A DNA stretch of 64,000 nucleotides from Phorcus lineatus (Eukaryota; Mollusca; Gastropoda; Trochida; Trochidae): NCBI GenBank assembly GCA_921293015.1, contig OV121083.1:33038908-33102907 (forward strand), in the 5' to 3' direction. The position numbers were made by a program, and so were the translations under genes. Below the pieces are notes generated by a model. That model was not told the DNA's origin. It saw only the letters and a list, made by a program, of their open reading frames with translations, and searched no databases. Positions 14,215 to 26,625 of this stretch are shown here, piece after piece; the first letter of the stretch is position 1, and every line of letters begins with the position of its first letter.

Positions 14215-14229
14215 GTTGCCATGAGTAAC
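14215..14229. promoter_or_regulatory. RFX X-box motif in the CFAP57 promoter
   Basis: GTTGCCATGAGTAAC fits the X-box consensus GTNRCC-N(0-3)-RGYAAC at every constrained position with a 3-bp spacer. RFX factors bind such sites near the start sites of ciliary genes. It sits immediately upstream of the inferred CFAP57 first exon. Two GCGCA half-sites and an AGGAAGT ETS-like word lie within about 40 bp beyond it. Confidence 0.75.
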
Positions 14230-14299
14230 TATGCGCAACGTTCCACTGCGCACAGGAAGTAGAGTTAAAAAACCGGAAACTAGGGAGGCTTTCGTTTCA

Positions 14300-15477
14300 G
14301 GAAATACCTTTTTTTAATTATTTCAAAAAATGATATGCCCGAGGTTTTTTAAAGTAAAAACTGGTTAACCCATTATTCTTGAAATTTGTCAATCGATGTT
14401 TTGTGACAATATGACACAGTATTTTATCAGTTTTAATGATACCTTCGAATGAATGGCATTACCGATGAACAGTTTCTCCTTGTCTGAGCTTTAACCAAGG
14501 AGAAAAGAAAGCTTGGATAAACTCTATTTCAAGGTGATTTTAAATGACACCTTCAATTCGGTCAAAGGTTTTGATGCAAAATAAATTAATCGATGACGTA
14601 GACGCATATTGCATCAAATGACAATTTTTAAAATTATCTATAATGTATGAATTCGATAACACGACAGTAATTATATGATGTATGTAACAATCAAATACTA
14701 AAAGCTCATAAGCTTGAGAAGACTAGGACAATGTAAGTAAAACAATGAAATGATTTGCCTTTAATCATGTGGATATGAATTAATACTTAAGTTATGTCTT
14801 TTTGAGAATGGCAATAATCCTATTTTAGGGCAGTTGCACACACTTTATTTTAGCTTTCTATTGTTAAAATATATTATTAAGACTTCTTATTCTTTACAAT
14901 GTACCTGCAATCCATAATGGAAAAATTGAGGCAGACGAAGTCACAAAGGGATGTAAAAAATCTTAAGAGTTTTTATTGTGCACAATTTGAAAATATTTAT
15001 TGTTGAAAACAGCTGAACTAGCAATAGGTACAGCTATTATATATACCTTTGCCTCTTAACATGTTGACAAGAGATGTTAAGGTAGAAATGTAACTTCACC
15101 AGGCTTCCTTAATAACAGTATAAGCAGTGCTGTAATAATCATTGTGGCTGCCATATTGATTTTTCAGGCTGTATGACAAATTTTAATATTGCTCATAACA
15201 AAAAGTTCATATGTTAAAATACTTCCGGTCTTTTCAAATGAACTTTGTAGCCTCTTCATGTTAACTTGCCAATTAACTTACATGGTAGATTACCAGAGTG
15301 TGGGTGACATTAGTAAATTGAGAGCTACGCATTATCTGTGCATTATTCATATTTACACATTATTGATGTGCACAAGTGTGTTTAGCATTCAACTAACTTT
15401 TATCAATGCCATTTCATAATTAATAGAAAAAAATTATTATAAATTTAACCATTCATAAAAAAATATTTCCATTACAG
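14300..15477. other. CFAP57-ALKBH7 head-to-head spacer
   Basis: No coding exon is seen. ALKBH7 must start in this interval or slightly left of it, because its first coding exon follows an acceptor (CATTACAG, ending 15477). A candidate noncoding-exon donor is AAT|GTAAGT near 14733, but I cannot prove it. The CFAP57 and ALKBH7 transcripts are divergent and might share the promoter near 14215-14300. Confidence 0.4.
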
Positions 15478-15485
15478 GAAATGAT

Positions 15486-17595
15486 ATGGCTTGCACAGCT
15501 GTCCAGCATTTGTTTCTTAAAACATCTCAGTCCTGGTGTCGATCAAGACGTCTGCCATTTTTGACGAGCAAGTTTCTAAAATATCAAAGAACAGTGTCAA
15601 CATCCACAAAATCCAAGCCCCACCATAGTTACATTGATGCAAGTGATCCTGATACAGAAGCCATATTGGCACGAGACATGATCATACACCAAGACTTTTT
15701 GTCAATTGAAGAAGAAGAATCACTTCTTGCTGAAATTGAACCTTATATGAAGCGTCTCCGTTATGAATATGATCATTGGGACAATGTAGGTTGAGTATTT
15801 AACTATTAGATGGATTGAAATTTTCTTATAATAATTTGATATTCATAAATTTCCCTATTCCTTTGATGCTTATATGTAAAATGACATTATGAATCTGTCT
15901 TAATTATAGTTCATTACAGTAGAGACTGTAAAGATTTTTTCATTTAATCTGTAATTAGATATTGAAAACCTGCATGGAATGGCTAGCAATCGCTTATGAT
16001 AACTGCAGAGTCAGGCAAACATGAGTCTAGATAGACATCAGATGTAGGTCAGACTATTTAACTGTTTTTCGTAACACTAAGGTCCACCTTAGTGCAATTA
16101 CTTAACATTGCACTTAAGCTATGTTAAAGACTGAAGGTTACCTTTAGTGTTTTGTGCAACCGAACCCATATCCCATTTTTATGTCCCTACTACAGAGAAA
16201 GAGGGGACAAGTTTCATAGAGCCATTTATAATATAGGTGACCTGAGCTTCAGACCAAAAGGATATAACTCAAAAGCTTTTGTATAGGTTATGAATAATGG
16301 TTGAAGGATTTTTAGGTCTACTTGATTGTAGCTGAATATTTGAAGTACCCTTGAATACAATCTTTTTAATTTTTGTCTTGTCTATACAATATGTATACAA
16401 GTATTTTATCTCAACAGGCCATCCATGGATACCGAGAGACAGAGAGAGGCAAGTGGAATGAGAGTAACAGCAAGATACTGCAGAGAGTGAAGGATCTGGC
16501 CTTCCCTCCCGGAACTCCGCAGTTAGCCTACACACACATCCTAGATATTTCCAAAGATGGATACATCAAACCTCATGTAGATGCTGTCAGGGTATGAAAA
16601 CTATAAGCAGGGATTGGGAAAGGCAAGGGCCATGGGCCATTTTGCACATTGGATGAAAAAATGGCCCATTCAAATTAGAAATTTTACCATTGTTCTAAGG
16701 GGAATGGCCCATTCAAAATTCTGAGAATGACTCAAAGCCCTGAAAATGGCCCATTATCAAAGGTGTCTTTCTCAATCCCTGTATAAGAGTTGATCATGAA
16801 AAACGTGAATGTAATTATTCTTATGAAGAAAAAAAATTCTACTTTATCGATGCAATTTGAAAATAAATGTGAAACCAAACTTCAGACTTTCGCAACAATA
16901 AATACTAAGATATTATCGGACTACAAAATTCATTGGATTCTCTAATTATACTTATGCAAGAATCCATTCATTTTGGGGCTCTCTCCATTTGCTTTTGAAA
17001 CATCATTCACCTAACTATTTTTGTATGTTACATCTTCAGTTCTGTGGCAGCACTATAGCTGGACTGTGCCTGCTGTCATCTGCCGTGATGAGACTGGTGA
17101 ATGAGAAGAACCCTGAGAGACACGGAGACATCCTCCTCAGTCGGCGCTCTCTCTACATCATGAAGTGGGTGTTAGTCCTATTGGGTTTTGTTGCTTTAGT
17201 CTCCTCTGTACCGTACTTAAAGGGACGCTTCAGTGTTGCAGTGTTTGAACTAACTTTTAGTTCTACTGGCAAGCAGGTGTTGTGGTTAGAAAAATCAACC
17301 AGCTGTCCACAAGCTGGTTATGAGAGAATGCTTTTATAGTTGGACATGGTTTTCCATGAAAACTGAAGGAATAAAACTACAATAGTATTACTGTAACATG
17401 CTTCATTGAATGTACTCTACTCACTAATTCTAATGGCATTGCTTGTATTTCAGGGATGTTGCCCGGTTTGACTACACACATGAGGTTCTGCCGGAGTCGG
17501 AGTCTTTGTTTCGGGGTCAGGCAGTGCCAAGGGATCGGAGAATATCAATCATTTGTAGAAATGAACCTTCAGCAGACAAAACTGAAAATAGTTAA
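15486..17595 (+). CDS. ALKBH7: AlkB homolog 7, mitochondrial 2-oxoglutarate dioxygenase family
   Basis: Four coding exons (15486-15785, 16418-16591, 17040-17164, 17454-17595) join in frame to 246 aa, slightly longer than the human protein. The N-terminus (MACTAVQHLFLKTSQ, then Arg-rich) looks like a mitochondrial targeting peptide. The Fe(II)/2-oxoglutarate fold has the metal triad: H and D of KPHVDAVR, then the distal H of DYTHEVLP. The C-terminal RRISIICR supplies the conserved arginine for 2-oxoglutarate. ALKBH7 is a mitochondrial AlkB member implicated in programmed necrosis and fatty acid metabolism rather than classical DNA repair. An upstream out-of-frame ATG at 15481 overlaps the leader. 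Polyadenylation signal AATAAA is at 17698-17703. Intron 2 carries a MITE. Confidence 0.94.
16608..16781 (+). mobile_element. 174-bp MITE, copy B
   Basis: Terminal inverted repeats of 15 bp (16608-16622 and 16767-16781, one mismatch) are flanked by TATAAG on both sides (16602-16607 and 16782-16787). Read in reverse complement it matches copy A at 12997-13170 with only about five or six differences over 174 bp. It lies 16 bp inside ALKBH7 intron 2, just after exon 2. Confidence 0.85.
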
Positions 17596-18261
17596 TAGAA
17601 CCATTTACTTCTAGATTGTTTGTTACCCAAGTGCTTTCCCTCTCTTTACATTTTATTTAAGTCTGAGAATGTTTGTTGAAAATTTGATATTGAAATGAAT
17701 AAATTCAAATTCAATGTTTTGTGTGTTTAATTTTTGGTCCAGGACATAAGTTATCTGTCTCACAATCTCAATGAATTAAGATCTTGCACAATGTAATGCT
17801 ACAGTGGGAGGCTTTATTTCGATAGCTGTAAGTGCTATTTTTGGGAACGTTAAAGTCGAACAAACATATTGTTTTTTAATTAGTGATATTGTAAGTCAGA
17901 AATGTGAACACCATATGTTATCATAACCATGTTGACACCAACAGAAGTGAATAAAAAATGAGAAAACTTTTCTTGTTGATACTGAATTGTACATATTGGA
18001 AGTACATATGCAAATTAGAAAGATGTTCTTATCGTCAAAGATTATGATATTATAACTGAATTTGTCATTGGTTACTGGTGTCGAGGTAAAATGCAATTAT
18101 ATTCCCCCTACTCTTTGGGAAATCCAGAGTTTTAAAGAGTACTATCAATGAGAAGACTTTAATCATAAAACAAAGCTATCAAAGATGTGCATTGTGATAG
18201 GTTGAAGTAATTTTCTTCAGGCCAACCAGATCAAGAGGTCAAATACGTTTTTTTTAAAAAG

Positions 18262-21055
18262 AAGGCAATGCTTATTGTGAGTAGAGGGCTACAGTTGAGC
18301 CAATGATGATAAGGCAATGCTTATTGTCAGTAGAGGGCTACAGTTGAGCCAATGATGATAAGGCAATGCTTATTGTCAGTAGAGGGCTACAGTTGAGCCA
18401 ATGATGATAAGGCAATGCTTATTGTCAGTAGAGGGCTACAGTTGAGCCAATGATGATAAGGCAATGCTTATTGTGAGTAGAGGGCTACAGTTGAGCCAAT
18501 GATGATAAGGCAATGCTTATTGTCAGTAGAGGGCTACAGTTGAGCCAATGATGATAAGGCAATGCTTATTGTCAGTAGAGGGCTACAGTTGAGCCAATGA
18601 TGATAAGGCAATGCTTATTGTCAGTAGAGGGCTACAGTTGAGCCAATGATGATAAGGCAATGCTTATTGTCAGTAGAGGGCTACAGTTGAGCCAATGATG
18701 ATAAGGCAATGCTTATTGTCAGTAGAGGGCTACAGTTGAGCCAATGATGATAAGGCAATGCTTATTGTGAGTAGAGGGCTACAGTTGAGCCAATGATGAT
18801 AAGGCAATGCTTATTGTCAGTAGAGGGCTACAGTTGAGCCAATGATGATAAGGCAATGCTTATTGTCAGTAGAGGGCTACAGTTGAGCCAATGATGATAA
18901 GGCAATGCTTATTGTCAGTAGAGGGCTACAGTTGAGCCAATGATGATAAGGCAATGCTTATTGTCAGTAGAGGGCTACAGTTGAGCCAATGATGATAAGG
19001 CAATGCTTATTGTCAGTAGAGGGCTACAGTTGAGCCAATGATGATAAGGCAATGCTTATTGTCAGTAGAGGGCTACAGTTGAGCCAATGATGATAAGGCA
19101 ATGCTTATTGTCAGTAGAGGGCTACAGTTGAGCCAATGATGATAAGGCAATGCTTATTGTCAGTAGGGGATAAACAGGCGAGCCAGTGATGATAAGGCAA
19201 TGCTTATTGTCAGTAGGGGATAAACAGGCGAGCCAGTGAAGGGAAGGCAATGCTTTTTGTCTGCAGGGGGCTACAGTTGAGCCAATGAAAAGAAGGCAAT
19301 GTATATCATCAGTTGGGGGCTACAGTCGAGCCAATGAAAAGAAGGCAATGTATATCATCAGTTGGGGGCTACAGTTGAGCCAATGAAAAGAAGGCTATGT
19401 ATATCATCAGTTGGGGGCTACAGTCGAGCCAATGAAAAGAAGGCAATGTATATCATCAGTTGGGGGCTACAGTTGAGCCAATAAAAAGAAGGCTATGTAT
19501 ATCATCAGTTGGGGGCTACAGTTGAGCCAATGAAAAGAAGGCAATGTATATCATCAGTTGGGGGCTACAGTTGAGCCAATGAAAAGAAGGCTATGTATAT
19601 CATCAGTTGGGGGCTACAGTCGAGCCAATAAAAAGAAGGCAATGTATATCATCAGTTGGGGGCTACAGTTGAGCCAATAAAAAGAAGGCTATGTATATCA
19701 TCAGTTGGGGGCTACAGTTGAGCCAATGAAAAGAAGGCAATGTATATCATCAGTTGGGGGCTACAGTTGAGCCAATGAAAAGAAGGCTATGTATATCATC
19801 AGTTGGGGGCTACAGTCGAGCCAATAAAAAGAAGGCAATGTATATCATCAGTTGGGGGCTACAGTCGAGCCAATGAAAAGAAGGCAATGTATATCATCAG
19901 TTGGGGGCTACAGTCGAGCCAATAAAAAGAAGGCAATGTATATCATCAGTTGGGGGCTACAGTCGAGCCAATAAAAAGAAGGCAATGTATATCATCAGTT
20001 GGGGGCTACAGTCGAGCCAATGAAAAGAAGGCTATGTATATCATCAGTTGGGGGCTACAGTTGAGCCAATGAAAAGAAGGCAATGTATATCATCAGTTGG
20101 GGGCTACAGTTGAGCCAATGAAAAGAAGGCTATGTATATCATCAGTTGGGGGCTACAGTCGAGCCAATGAAAAGAAGGCAATGTATATCATCAGTTGGGG
20201 GCTACAGTTGAGCCAATGAAAAGAAGGCTATGTATATCATCAGTTGGGGGCTACAGTCGAGCCAATAAAAAGAAGGCAATGTATATCATCAGTTGGGGGC
20301 TACAGTTGAGCCAATAAAAAGAAGGCTATGTATATCATCAGTTGGGGGCTACAGTTGAGCCAATGAAAAGAAGGCTATGTATATCATCAGTTGGGGGCTA
20401 CAGTTGAGCCAATGAAAAGAAGGCTATGTATATCATCAGTTGGGGGCTACAGTCGAGCCAATCAAAAGAAGGCAATGTATATCATCAGTTGGGGGCTACA
20501 GTCGAGCCAATGAAAAGAAGGCAATGTATATCATCAGTTGGGGGCTACAGTCGAGCCAATAAAAAGAAGGCAATGTATATCATCAGTTGGGGGCTACAGT
20601 CGAGCCAATAAAAAGAAGGCAATGTATATCATCAGTTGGGGGCTACAGTTGAGCCAATAAAAAGAAGGCAATGTATATCATCAGTTGGGGGCTACAGTCG
20701 AGCCAATAAAAAGAAGGCAATGTATATCATCAGTTGGGGGCTACAGTCGAGCCAATAAAAAGAAGGCAATGTATATCATCAGTTGGGGGCTACAGTTGAG
20801 CCAATAAAAAGAAGGCAATGTATATCATCAGTTGGGGGCTACAGTCGAGCCAATGAAAAGAAGGCAATGTATATCATCAGTTGGGGGCTACAGTCGAGCC
20901 AATGAAAAGAAGGCAATGTATATCATCAGTTGGGGGCTACAGTTGAGCCAATGAAAAGAAGGCAATGTATATCATCAGTTGGGGGCTACAGTCGAGCCAA
21001 TAAAAAGAAGGCTATGCATATAGTTAGTAGGGGGCTACTGTCGAGCCAATGAAAA
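18262..21055. repeat. 49-bp minisatellite array, about 57 units, two subfamilies
   Basis: Tandem units of exactly 49 bp fill about 2.8 kb. The left block (18262 to about 19160) has near-identical units with AAGGCAATGCTTATTGTCAG and CCAATGATGAT. The right block (about 19280-21055) uses AAGGCAATGTATATCATCAG and CCAATGAAAAG. Both share GGGCTACAGTTGAGCCAAT, with T/C variation. Transitional units with GGGATAAACAGGCGAGCCAG lie at 19166-19240. In the right block GGCAATG and GGCTATG units often alternate, suggesting growth by dimers. The unit length is not a multiple of three and reading frames here are artefacts. Confidence 0.97.
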
Positions 21056-22440
21056 TATAAGAATGATAAAAACTGCAAGTGGTTAGTCATTTATCTGAAG
21101 TGATGGTTAAATTATGTAAAGTGACCATGAAATTGCCACAATGCAAGGATTATGCCTCATTTGGAAACTTATCCTGTGTTGTATGATCGTGATGTGTACA
21201 AGCCTATTGAAAACACACCCATGGAAAAGGATACACATAGCAGTATGATGAGCCAATTAAAGCAATAGGATTCAATTTTAATGTTCCTAATTTACTCGCT
21301 GTTATTCTCTCTCCACAAGAGTAACTCAAGGCATAAACTCCTTTGCTAACCTCTGTTTTGAATAGAAGCACTTCTCTGGCTAGAAATCAAGAAGGCTCAT
21401 TGGATGCAATAAAAAATGACTGTGCAATCCAGCAATATGACTTAAAAAGTAATCTTTCGAAAAGCCTCATTAATTTCTGTATCGGGAAAATGAAAAATGA
21501 GAGATCACTTTCACATATAGAGACTCAATCATAGCATGTGCCTTGGTAACAATGACCAAGCTTTCAATGAAAGAAGTGTTTTCATTGGCTGAAATTTTGC
21601 ATGTACTTGTAAATGTTTTGAAGATAGGGGAATCTAGTGCTCATATTCAAACAGAGGTTAGCGCAAGATTCAATGACTTGAGCTACTTTGGTGGAGATTG
21701 AGGGAGAGAGTGGTCTGCTGTGAGAACAAAGCAAGAATGAACCCTGAGCAATAGATTGTTTTTTAAAAAGTTATTTTTAAAATAATTAACAAGCAGTATT
21801 CTGAGCCTAATGGTTTCAAGAATCGTAGGAGTCCTTGCAAGTAAAGCTGTTGGCATATAATTAGTATATCAAAGGCTAAAGCAACATAGGAACCAGCACT
21901 CAATATTATATTTCCAGTACAGCAGATTGATTAATAGGGACTGGCTTTTAAGCTAAATCTTAGTTATTAAAAAATATTTCCAAAATGAAAACTAGTTTAA
22001 ATAGATTTTTTTCTTTTAAAAGAATTGTGTAAAGTGTTGATTTGACTTCATACATGTTTCTTATTTCCATTACTTTCTAATAAAAAGATATAATAAATAT
22101 TTTTCACTAAAATTCATGTTTTATAACTTCTTTTAGAATGATTTCTTAAAAATTACTTTCCGCATTTTAACAAAACATATGAATATTGTTACCTTCAAAA
22201 TAATTAATGTTTTGGACAAATGCTAGGATCCATAATATACAAACCAAAGAGAGCAGTTTTATGTTTTTATTGTTTCCCAGAAAGGGACACGAAAAAAATC
22301 TTATGCAAAGAGAATTGTTTGTAGTTATAATAAATATAGCACACTGTCAGTGATACGAACTGTACGAGTCAGTTTTAGTTACGAAATTAACTTCAAATTA
22401 GGGGCAGATAACTCTTGATTTGAAGGTCATCATCGCCGAC
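21056..22440. other. NDUFB6 upstream region, no gene seen
   Basis: AT-rich sequence with only short frames. The 100 bp before 22441 should contain the NDUFB6 5'UTR and promoter; I see no recognisable TATA element or other motif that I trust. Confidence 0.4.
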
Positions 22441-24250
22441 ATGGCGGACAAACCAGTCGATCCGGTGGTAGAAAAACCATGGCAAAGAGATGCTCGTCTG
22501 AAGAAACTTGATTTATATAGGGGTAGCAAGTTTCCTCCTTTCTCCATAGAACCCTTCCCGTACGAAAGACAGAGGTTAAGTGGAAATGGCATGACCGATG
22601 CTGACAGGGCGCTCAGGCGTCAGTGGATAAAGGATCAAGAACTCTCTCCACGAGAACCGAGGGTTATTGAAGAACTAAAACCCAAGAACATCTTTAAGAG
22701 AATCTATAACCAGCCTATGAATTCATTGTTTACAGCATTGAAACCAATAATTGTAAGTCACTTGCTGAAACCTTATTAACGTCCGTTCATTTCGTTGGAA
22801 TGAAGAAACGACATGGAATGTACAATCATCTGCAGTTAAAAACCAAGGAATTGATTTTTATTAATAGCACCTAGTTGGGTGGCCAAATATCTTACTCATT
22901 TCAGGTGTGGGTACAGACGACAAGTAATTAGCCCAGTTTATATATAACTTGTTTCATCCTGAAGTTTCAGGTTTGAAAAATTCCATTTTATTTGGTAATA
23001 TTGGCTTCCCAGAACATTTATCAGCGGCTGAAATGAGTTAATAATTCACTTGTCAACCACTGGACACAGTGGTGAACAAAACCAGATGTATGAGGATGCA
23101 TAAGTCAAATGGTTACATGTAACATTGAAACAAACATCTAATGAGTTACATATCTATTCAAAAGGTTTGATTTTTCTTACCACCAAACCGTGACCCTGAC
23201 ATATTCATCTTGTAATATTCACGACCAAGCATTTTTGGTTCTGAAATGTGTGTTATTGCGGACAATTAGAGTTATGATTTTAAATTTGAAATTGCAAGTA
23301 CAGCCAAACTTTGTATGCAGAAAATATATGGAACCTTATATGAAATATTATTGAAAAAGTAGCCATTAAGGGGAATATCATTTCATGTTACCTTGTTTAA
23401 AATCTCTTTAACATTTTCCTCTTAATAAAGCATTTTCATGTAAAATAACAGCAACCGATAATTATATTAAGAATGTCTCCATGTACAATTATCAGTAAGT
23501 GGCTATGTTGATTGCAGGGCGAGTTTCCTGCCACACTAGGACGAGTTGTGGTACCTCGTGCCATGCTGATCTACCTTGGAGTGTGTCTCGCATATTATCA
23601 ACTGAAGTATCACCCAAATGTAAGTAGTATAAGTAAAGAACTAGGAATTTGTACTCTTATTATAAGGAATATTGCATGATTTTGTTTAACTTAAATATCC
23701 AAAATCACATTCTGTCCTTTTTGTTGTTCTTCTTAAACTGTAGAGTTACTAACAGTATTAGGATATGGTGTATATCACAACCTCATTTGCAAAGTGTATA
23801 AATGTTTAATATTTCTTATTTAAATTCCTTTATTATACAGGACTGGACAAGAGTTGGAGGTTTCCACATCTACACCAATAAGCCAGCTGTTCTAGGTGTA
23901 TGTATATTTCTTGTACTTATGTTTTTAATTGTATTAATCATGGTTTGTTTTCATGTCAATGTCCATCCTGTAAAATCATTTGAAATTTCTTATTTAACAG
24001 AATATATATCAAAATAATCTTTTTTGACAACCATTGTTCATATCCGTCCTGATGATAAAAAGTTTCAATAGATTTGTAATTAGGTAATTTAACATCTATT
24101 TCGTCACTATCCCAAACACACATAAGATAAAACTTAACTTTTTAACAGGATGGATCGGCACCGCCAGAAAAAGAAGCAAGTGACTTTTGTGACGGAGGCT
24201 TCAAATCAAGGAAAGTTTTAATGGATGGAAAAACCAGCGGAGTGGCATGA
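22441..24250 (+). CDS. NDUFB6: NADH dehydrogenase (complex I) beta subcomplex subunit 6
   Basis: Four exons (22441-22752, 23518-23619, 23841-23897, 24149-24250) join in frame to 190 aa. The family signature is RRQWIKDQELSPREP, followed by a basic linker, a single membrane segment (VVVPRAMLIYLGVCLAYYQ) and KYHPNDW. NDUFB6 is an accessory, non-catalytic subunit of the membrane arm of mitochondrial complex I. The protein is longer than the human one (128 aa), mainly through an N-terminal extension of about 50 residues. Start: ATG at 22441 (MADKPVDP). The exon 3 donor was set at 23898 (GTATGT), which keeps phase and gives VLGDGS; using GT at 23896 would instead end the protein early. Polyadenylation signal AATAAA is at 24369-24374. 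Confidence 0.86.
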
Positions 24251-24374
24251 ACAGCAGAACTATAACTTGTAGTGTCAGTTTGAATGCTGTTTAAAACATT
24301 AGGTGACAGACAGAAACATGTAACTTTCATATTCCCAAAGTCCATGCCAGGAATGTAAATATTTATTGAATAAA

Positions 24375-25974
24375 TTGTAAAACTTCACTTTTTTTATTCA
24401 TTCTGAACCAAATGGAGGGTATAATCCCAAGAAATGATTTGGTTGTTGCTCAAAACTGAGTCTTTCAAGTATTAAATCCTAAATGCGTATTCCTAAATGG
24501 AGGAAAAGGCTGAAAGGTGCATCTCTGGAAGTAGTAAATATCTTTAAAACACTGACATGGAAGGAGGAAAGGTTCACTCGGTTAAAAGTAACATGTACCC
24601 TATTAGTATAAATTGGTTTGACTTGTCAAAAGTGTTTTCCATTGATCTTTTCATGATGGATAATTTGGTATGGCAAAAACAACATTTATAGTTTGTCAGC
24701 CATGACTTTGTGTATGCGTTTGTTCATGGTAATACCAGGTGTTCATTTTCAAAACCTCTGCATTTAGTTTTTGTTTCCAGACTAGAACTAACTTGCTCAA
24801 TGAAACTTGGTATATGGAATAATTATAGTGTGTAGTGGTGTCTTTTAACTTATTCCTACTTTACTTTTGGCTGTTTCCATGGAAATATTTCTTGAAATTT
24901 GGTTTCCAACCTGAACTAAAAACATCATAAGGTCTAGCTCATCAAAATAATCATGTTGAGTGGTACCTTTTGCATTTTTGATTTCTTCAGTTTGTGACAG
25001 CAGACATTTGCTTATCATGGCTCCTACCAAATCATTAAAATGAGTAAATTATCTCATTTTATTCAATGTCAGTTTGGGGGGAATATCCCATGTTAGTGGT
25101 AGACTTTTGTTAACAACTGAAATATAACCCTTCAAAAGCTGGCTGCTCTCATCTGTGAGGCAAGTGTATTCCTGGAATACATGCTAAATGTATTGAGTGT
25201 GTACTCAGCCAGTAAAGGCCATTAAGGCCACCTTGGTTGGTAGAGAGGCTGGGATGACATTTGGTAAGGGTCGATAAGAAAGGTAGGAGGCGAGGTCTCA
25301 AATAATTGCCTATTACAAGAATTTTTTCTTCACCATTAAGTGCTTTAAAAGTTTTCAAAAGACATGAAATATGAGACCAAATGTTTGAGAGAGTGCAAGA
25401 CATTGAGTAAAAAGAAATTTGATGCACTGTTTATTACGAAGTAAAATCATTGTTCTATCACAAGAATGCTGAAATCTTATGAAGACATTCTCCACAAAAT
25501 TTGCATTAGTTCATCAAATATTGCACCATCAACTTGCTGAAATATGGTCACTCTTGTAGTGACTTGAAAATGAGGTCAAGGTCGCCCAAAATGACTGATG
25601 TCTGCGTACTCCCTAAATGAAGACTGGTACCAAATTTTAAAGACTTTAGGTGCAGGAGTTCATGAGATACCGCGAACAAGAACACGATGGACATCTGTCT
25701 GTACATACTTACGATGAATTCTATGACCTTGCTCTGCACCTTGTGTTGTCAGTGGACAACATGAAAACAAAGAGTGTATGTAACTGCTAACCTCAAACAT
25801 TACATTTGAACCACGAGGTCGAAGTCTACAAATATCACCAAGGGCATAACCAGCATCATTATTGCCAAACCTCAAATAAAATAAAATGTTTTGCAGTAGT
25901 GTCAAAGTCATCAGGTTTTTAGTTTTAGCCTTGTGGCATATGAATGTCATAGAATTATGATGTCCTGAAGTTAT
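24375..25974. other. Intergenic, probable interspersed repeat near 25550-25740
   Basis: No gene is recognised. The stretch 25550-25740 (gaggtcaaggtcgcccaaaatgac-like start, then 'ggagttcatgagataccgcg' and 'aacaagaacacgatgg') resembles a dispersed repeat type common in mollusc genomes, judged from memory only. The rest is unassigned AT-rich sequence. Confidence 0.35.
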
Positions 25975-26609
25975 TGTCAGAGACTCTTTTTGAAGGATAC
26001 ATTACTTATGATGAATTGTTGAAGGAAATGAAAGGTATGAAAAACAACTAAAGTCCTGGTACAGATGGTTTTGGATTGACTTGGGCTATTTTGTTTTGAG
26101 ATCTACCAATAGTACTCTTGTCTATTACAAAATAATTAGGTGTCATTACTTGTATACCAAAGGGCGATAAACCCAAGTGTTTTTGGAGGCCCATTTCCTG
26201 GCTTAATGTAGTTTATAAAATGGCTTCTTCTTGTATTGAAGAAAGGCTTAGAAAATTCCTTCCCATTCTTATAAATAATAACCAAACTGGTTTTATGTAA
26301 AAATGGTATATATAATGATATAGCTTATACGAATTGTTTGAATTACTCTGAAATTAATTTGCGGAATTGCAGAATATTCCAGGTGTGCTTTTCAGAGTAG
26401 AATTTGCCAAGGCATTTGATGTTGTTTCATGGACATTCTTACAGTAAAAGTTTTCCTTTTTTGGTTTTGGACCTGTCATAAGAAGATGGATTCAAGTATT
26501 TTACAAGGATATTAAATTTTGTATCGTCTTCTTTGTATCCTCTGAGGTGCTAAGAGGCTGTCGACAGGGAAATCCCTTGTCGCCTAATATATTTTCTTGC
26601 TGTGTGTAG
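25975..26609 (+). mobile_element. LINE reverse transcriptase relic
   Basis: Broken frames read through as a LINE reverse transcriptase: a SPGTDGF motif near 26050, then IPKGDKPKCFWRPISWLN, NNNQTGFM, FAKAFDVVSW and GCRQGNPLSPNIF. Stops and frameshifts interrupt it, so it is dead. The motif order fits an L1/Tx1-like non-LTR element. It is cut off at about 26609, where mariner sequence begins on the opposite strand. Confidence 0.8.
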
Positions 26610-26625
26610 AGATACTGATACTGTG

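Noticed and set aside
20426..20611. Open frame with repeated MYIISWGLQSSQ peptides
   Set aside because: It is a reading of the minisatellite. The 49-bp unit changes frame every copy, so no stable protein repeat exists.
18262..21055. CRISPR-like regular repeat array
   Set aside because: There are no spacers: the whole 49-bp unit repeats head to tail, and the host is eukaryotic. It is a minisatellite.
22420..22440. Upstream in-frame start for NDUFB6 adding seven residues
   Set aside because: The codon at 22420 is TTG. The ATG at 22441 is the first normal start.
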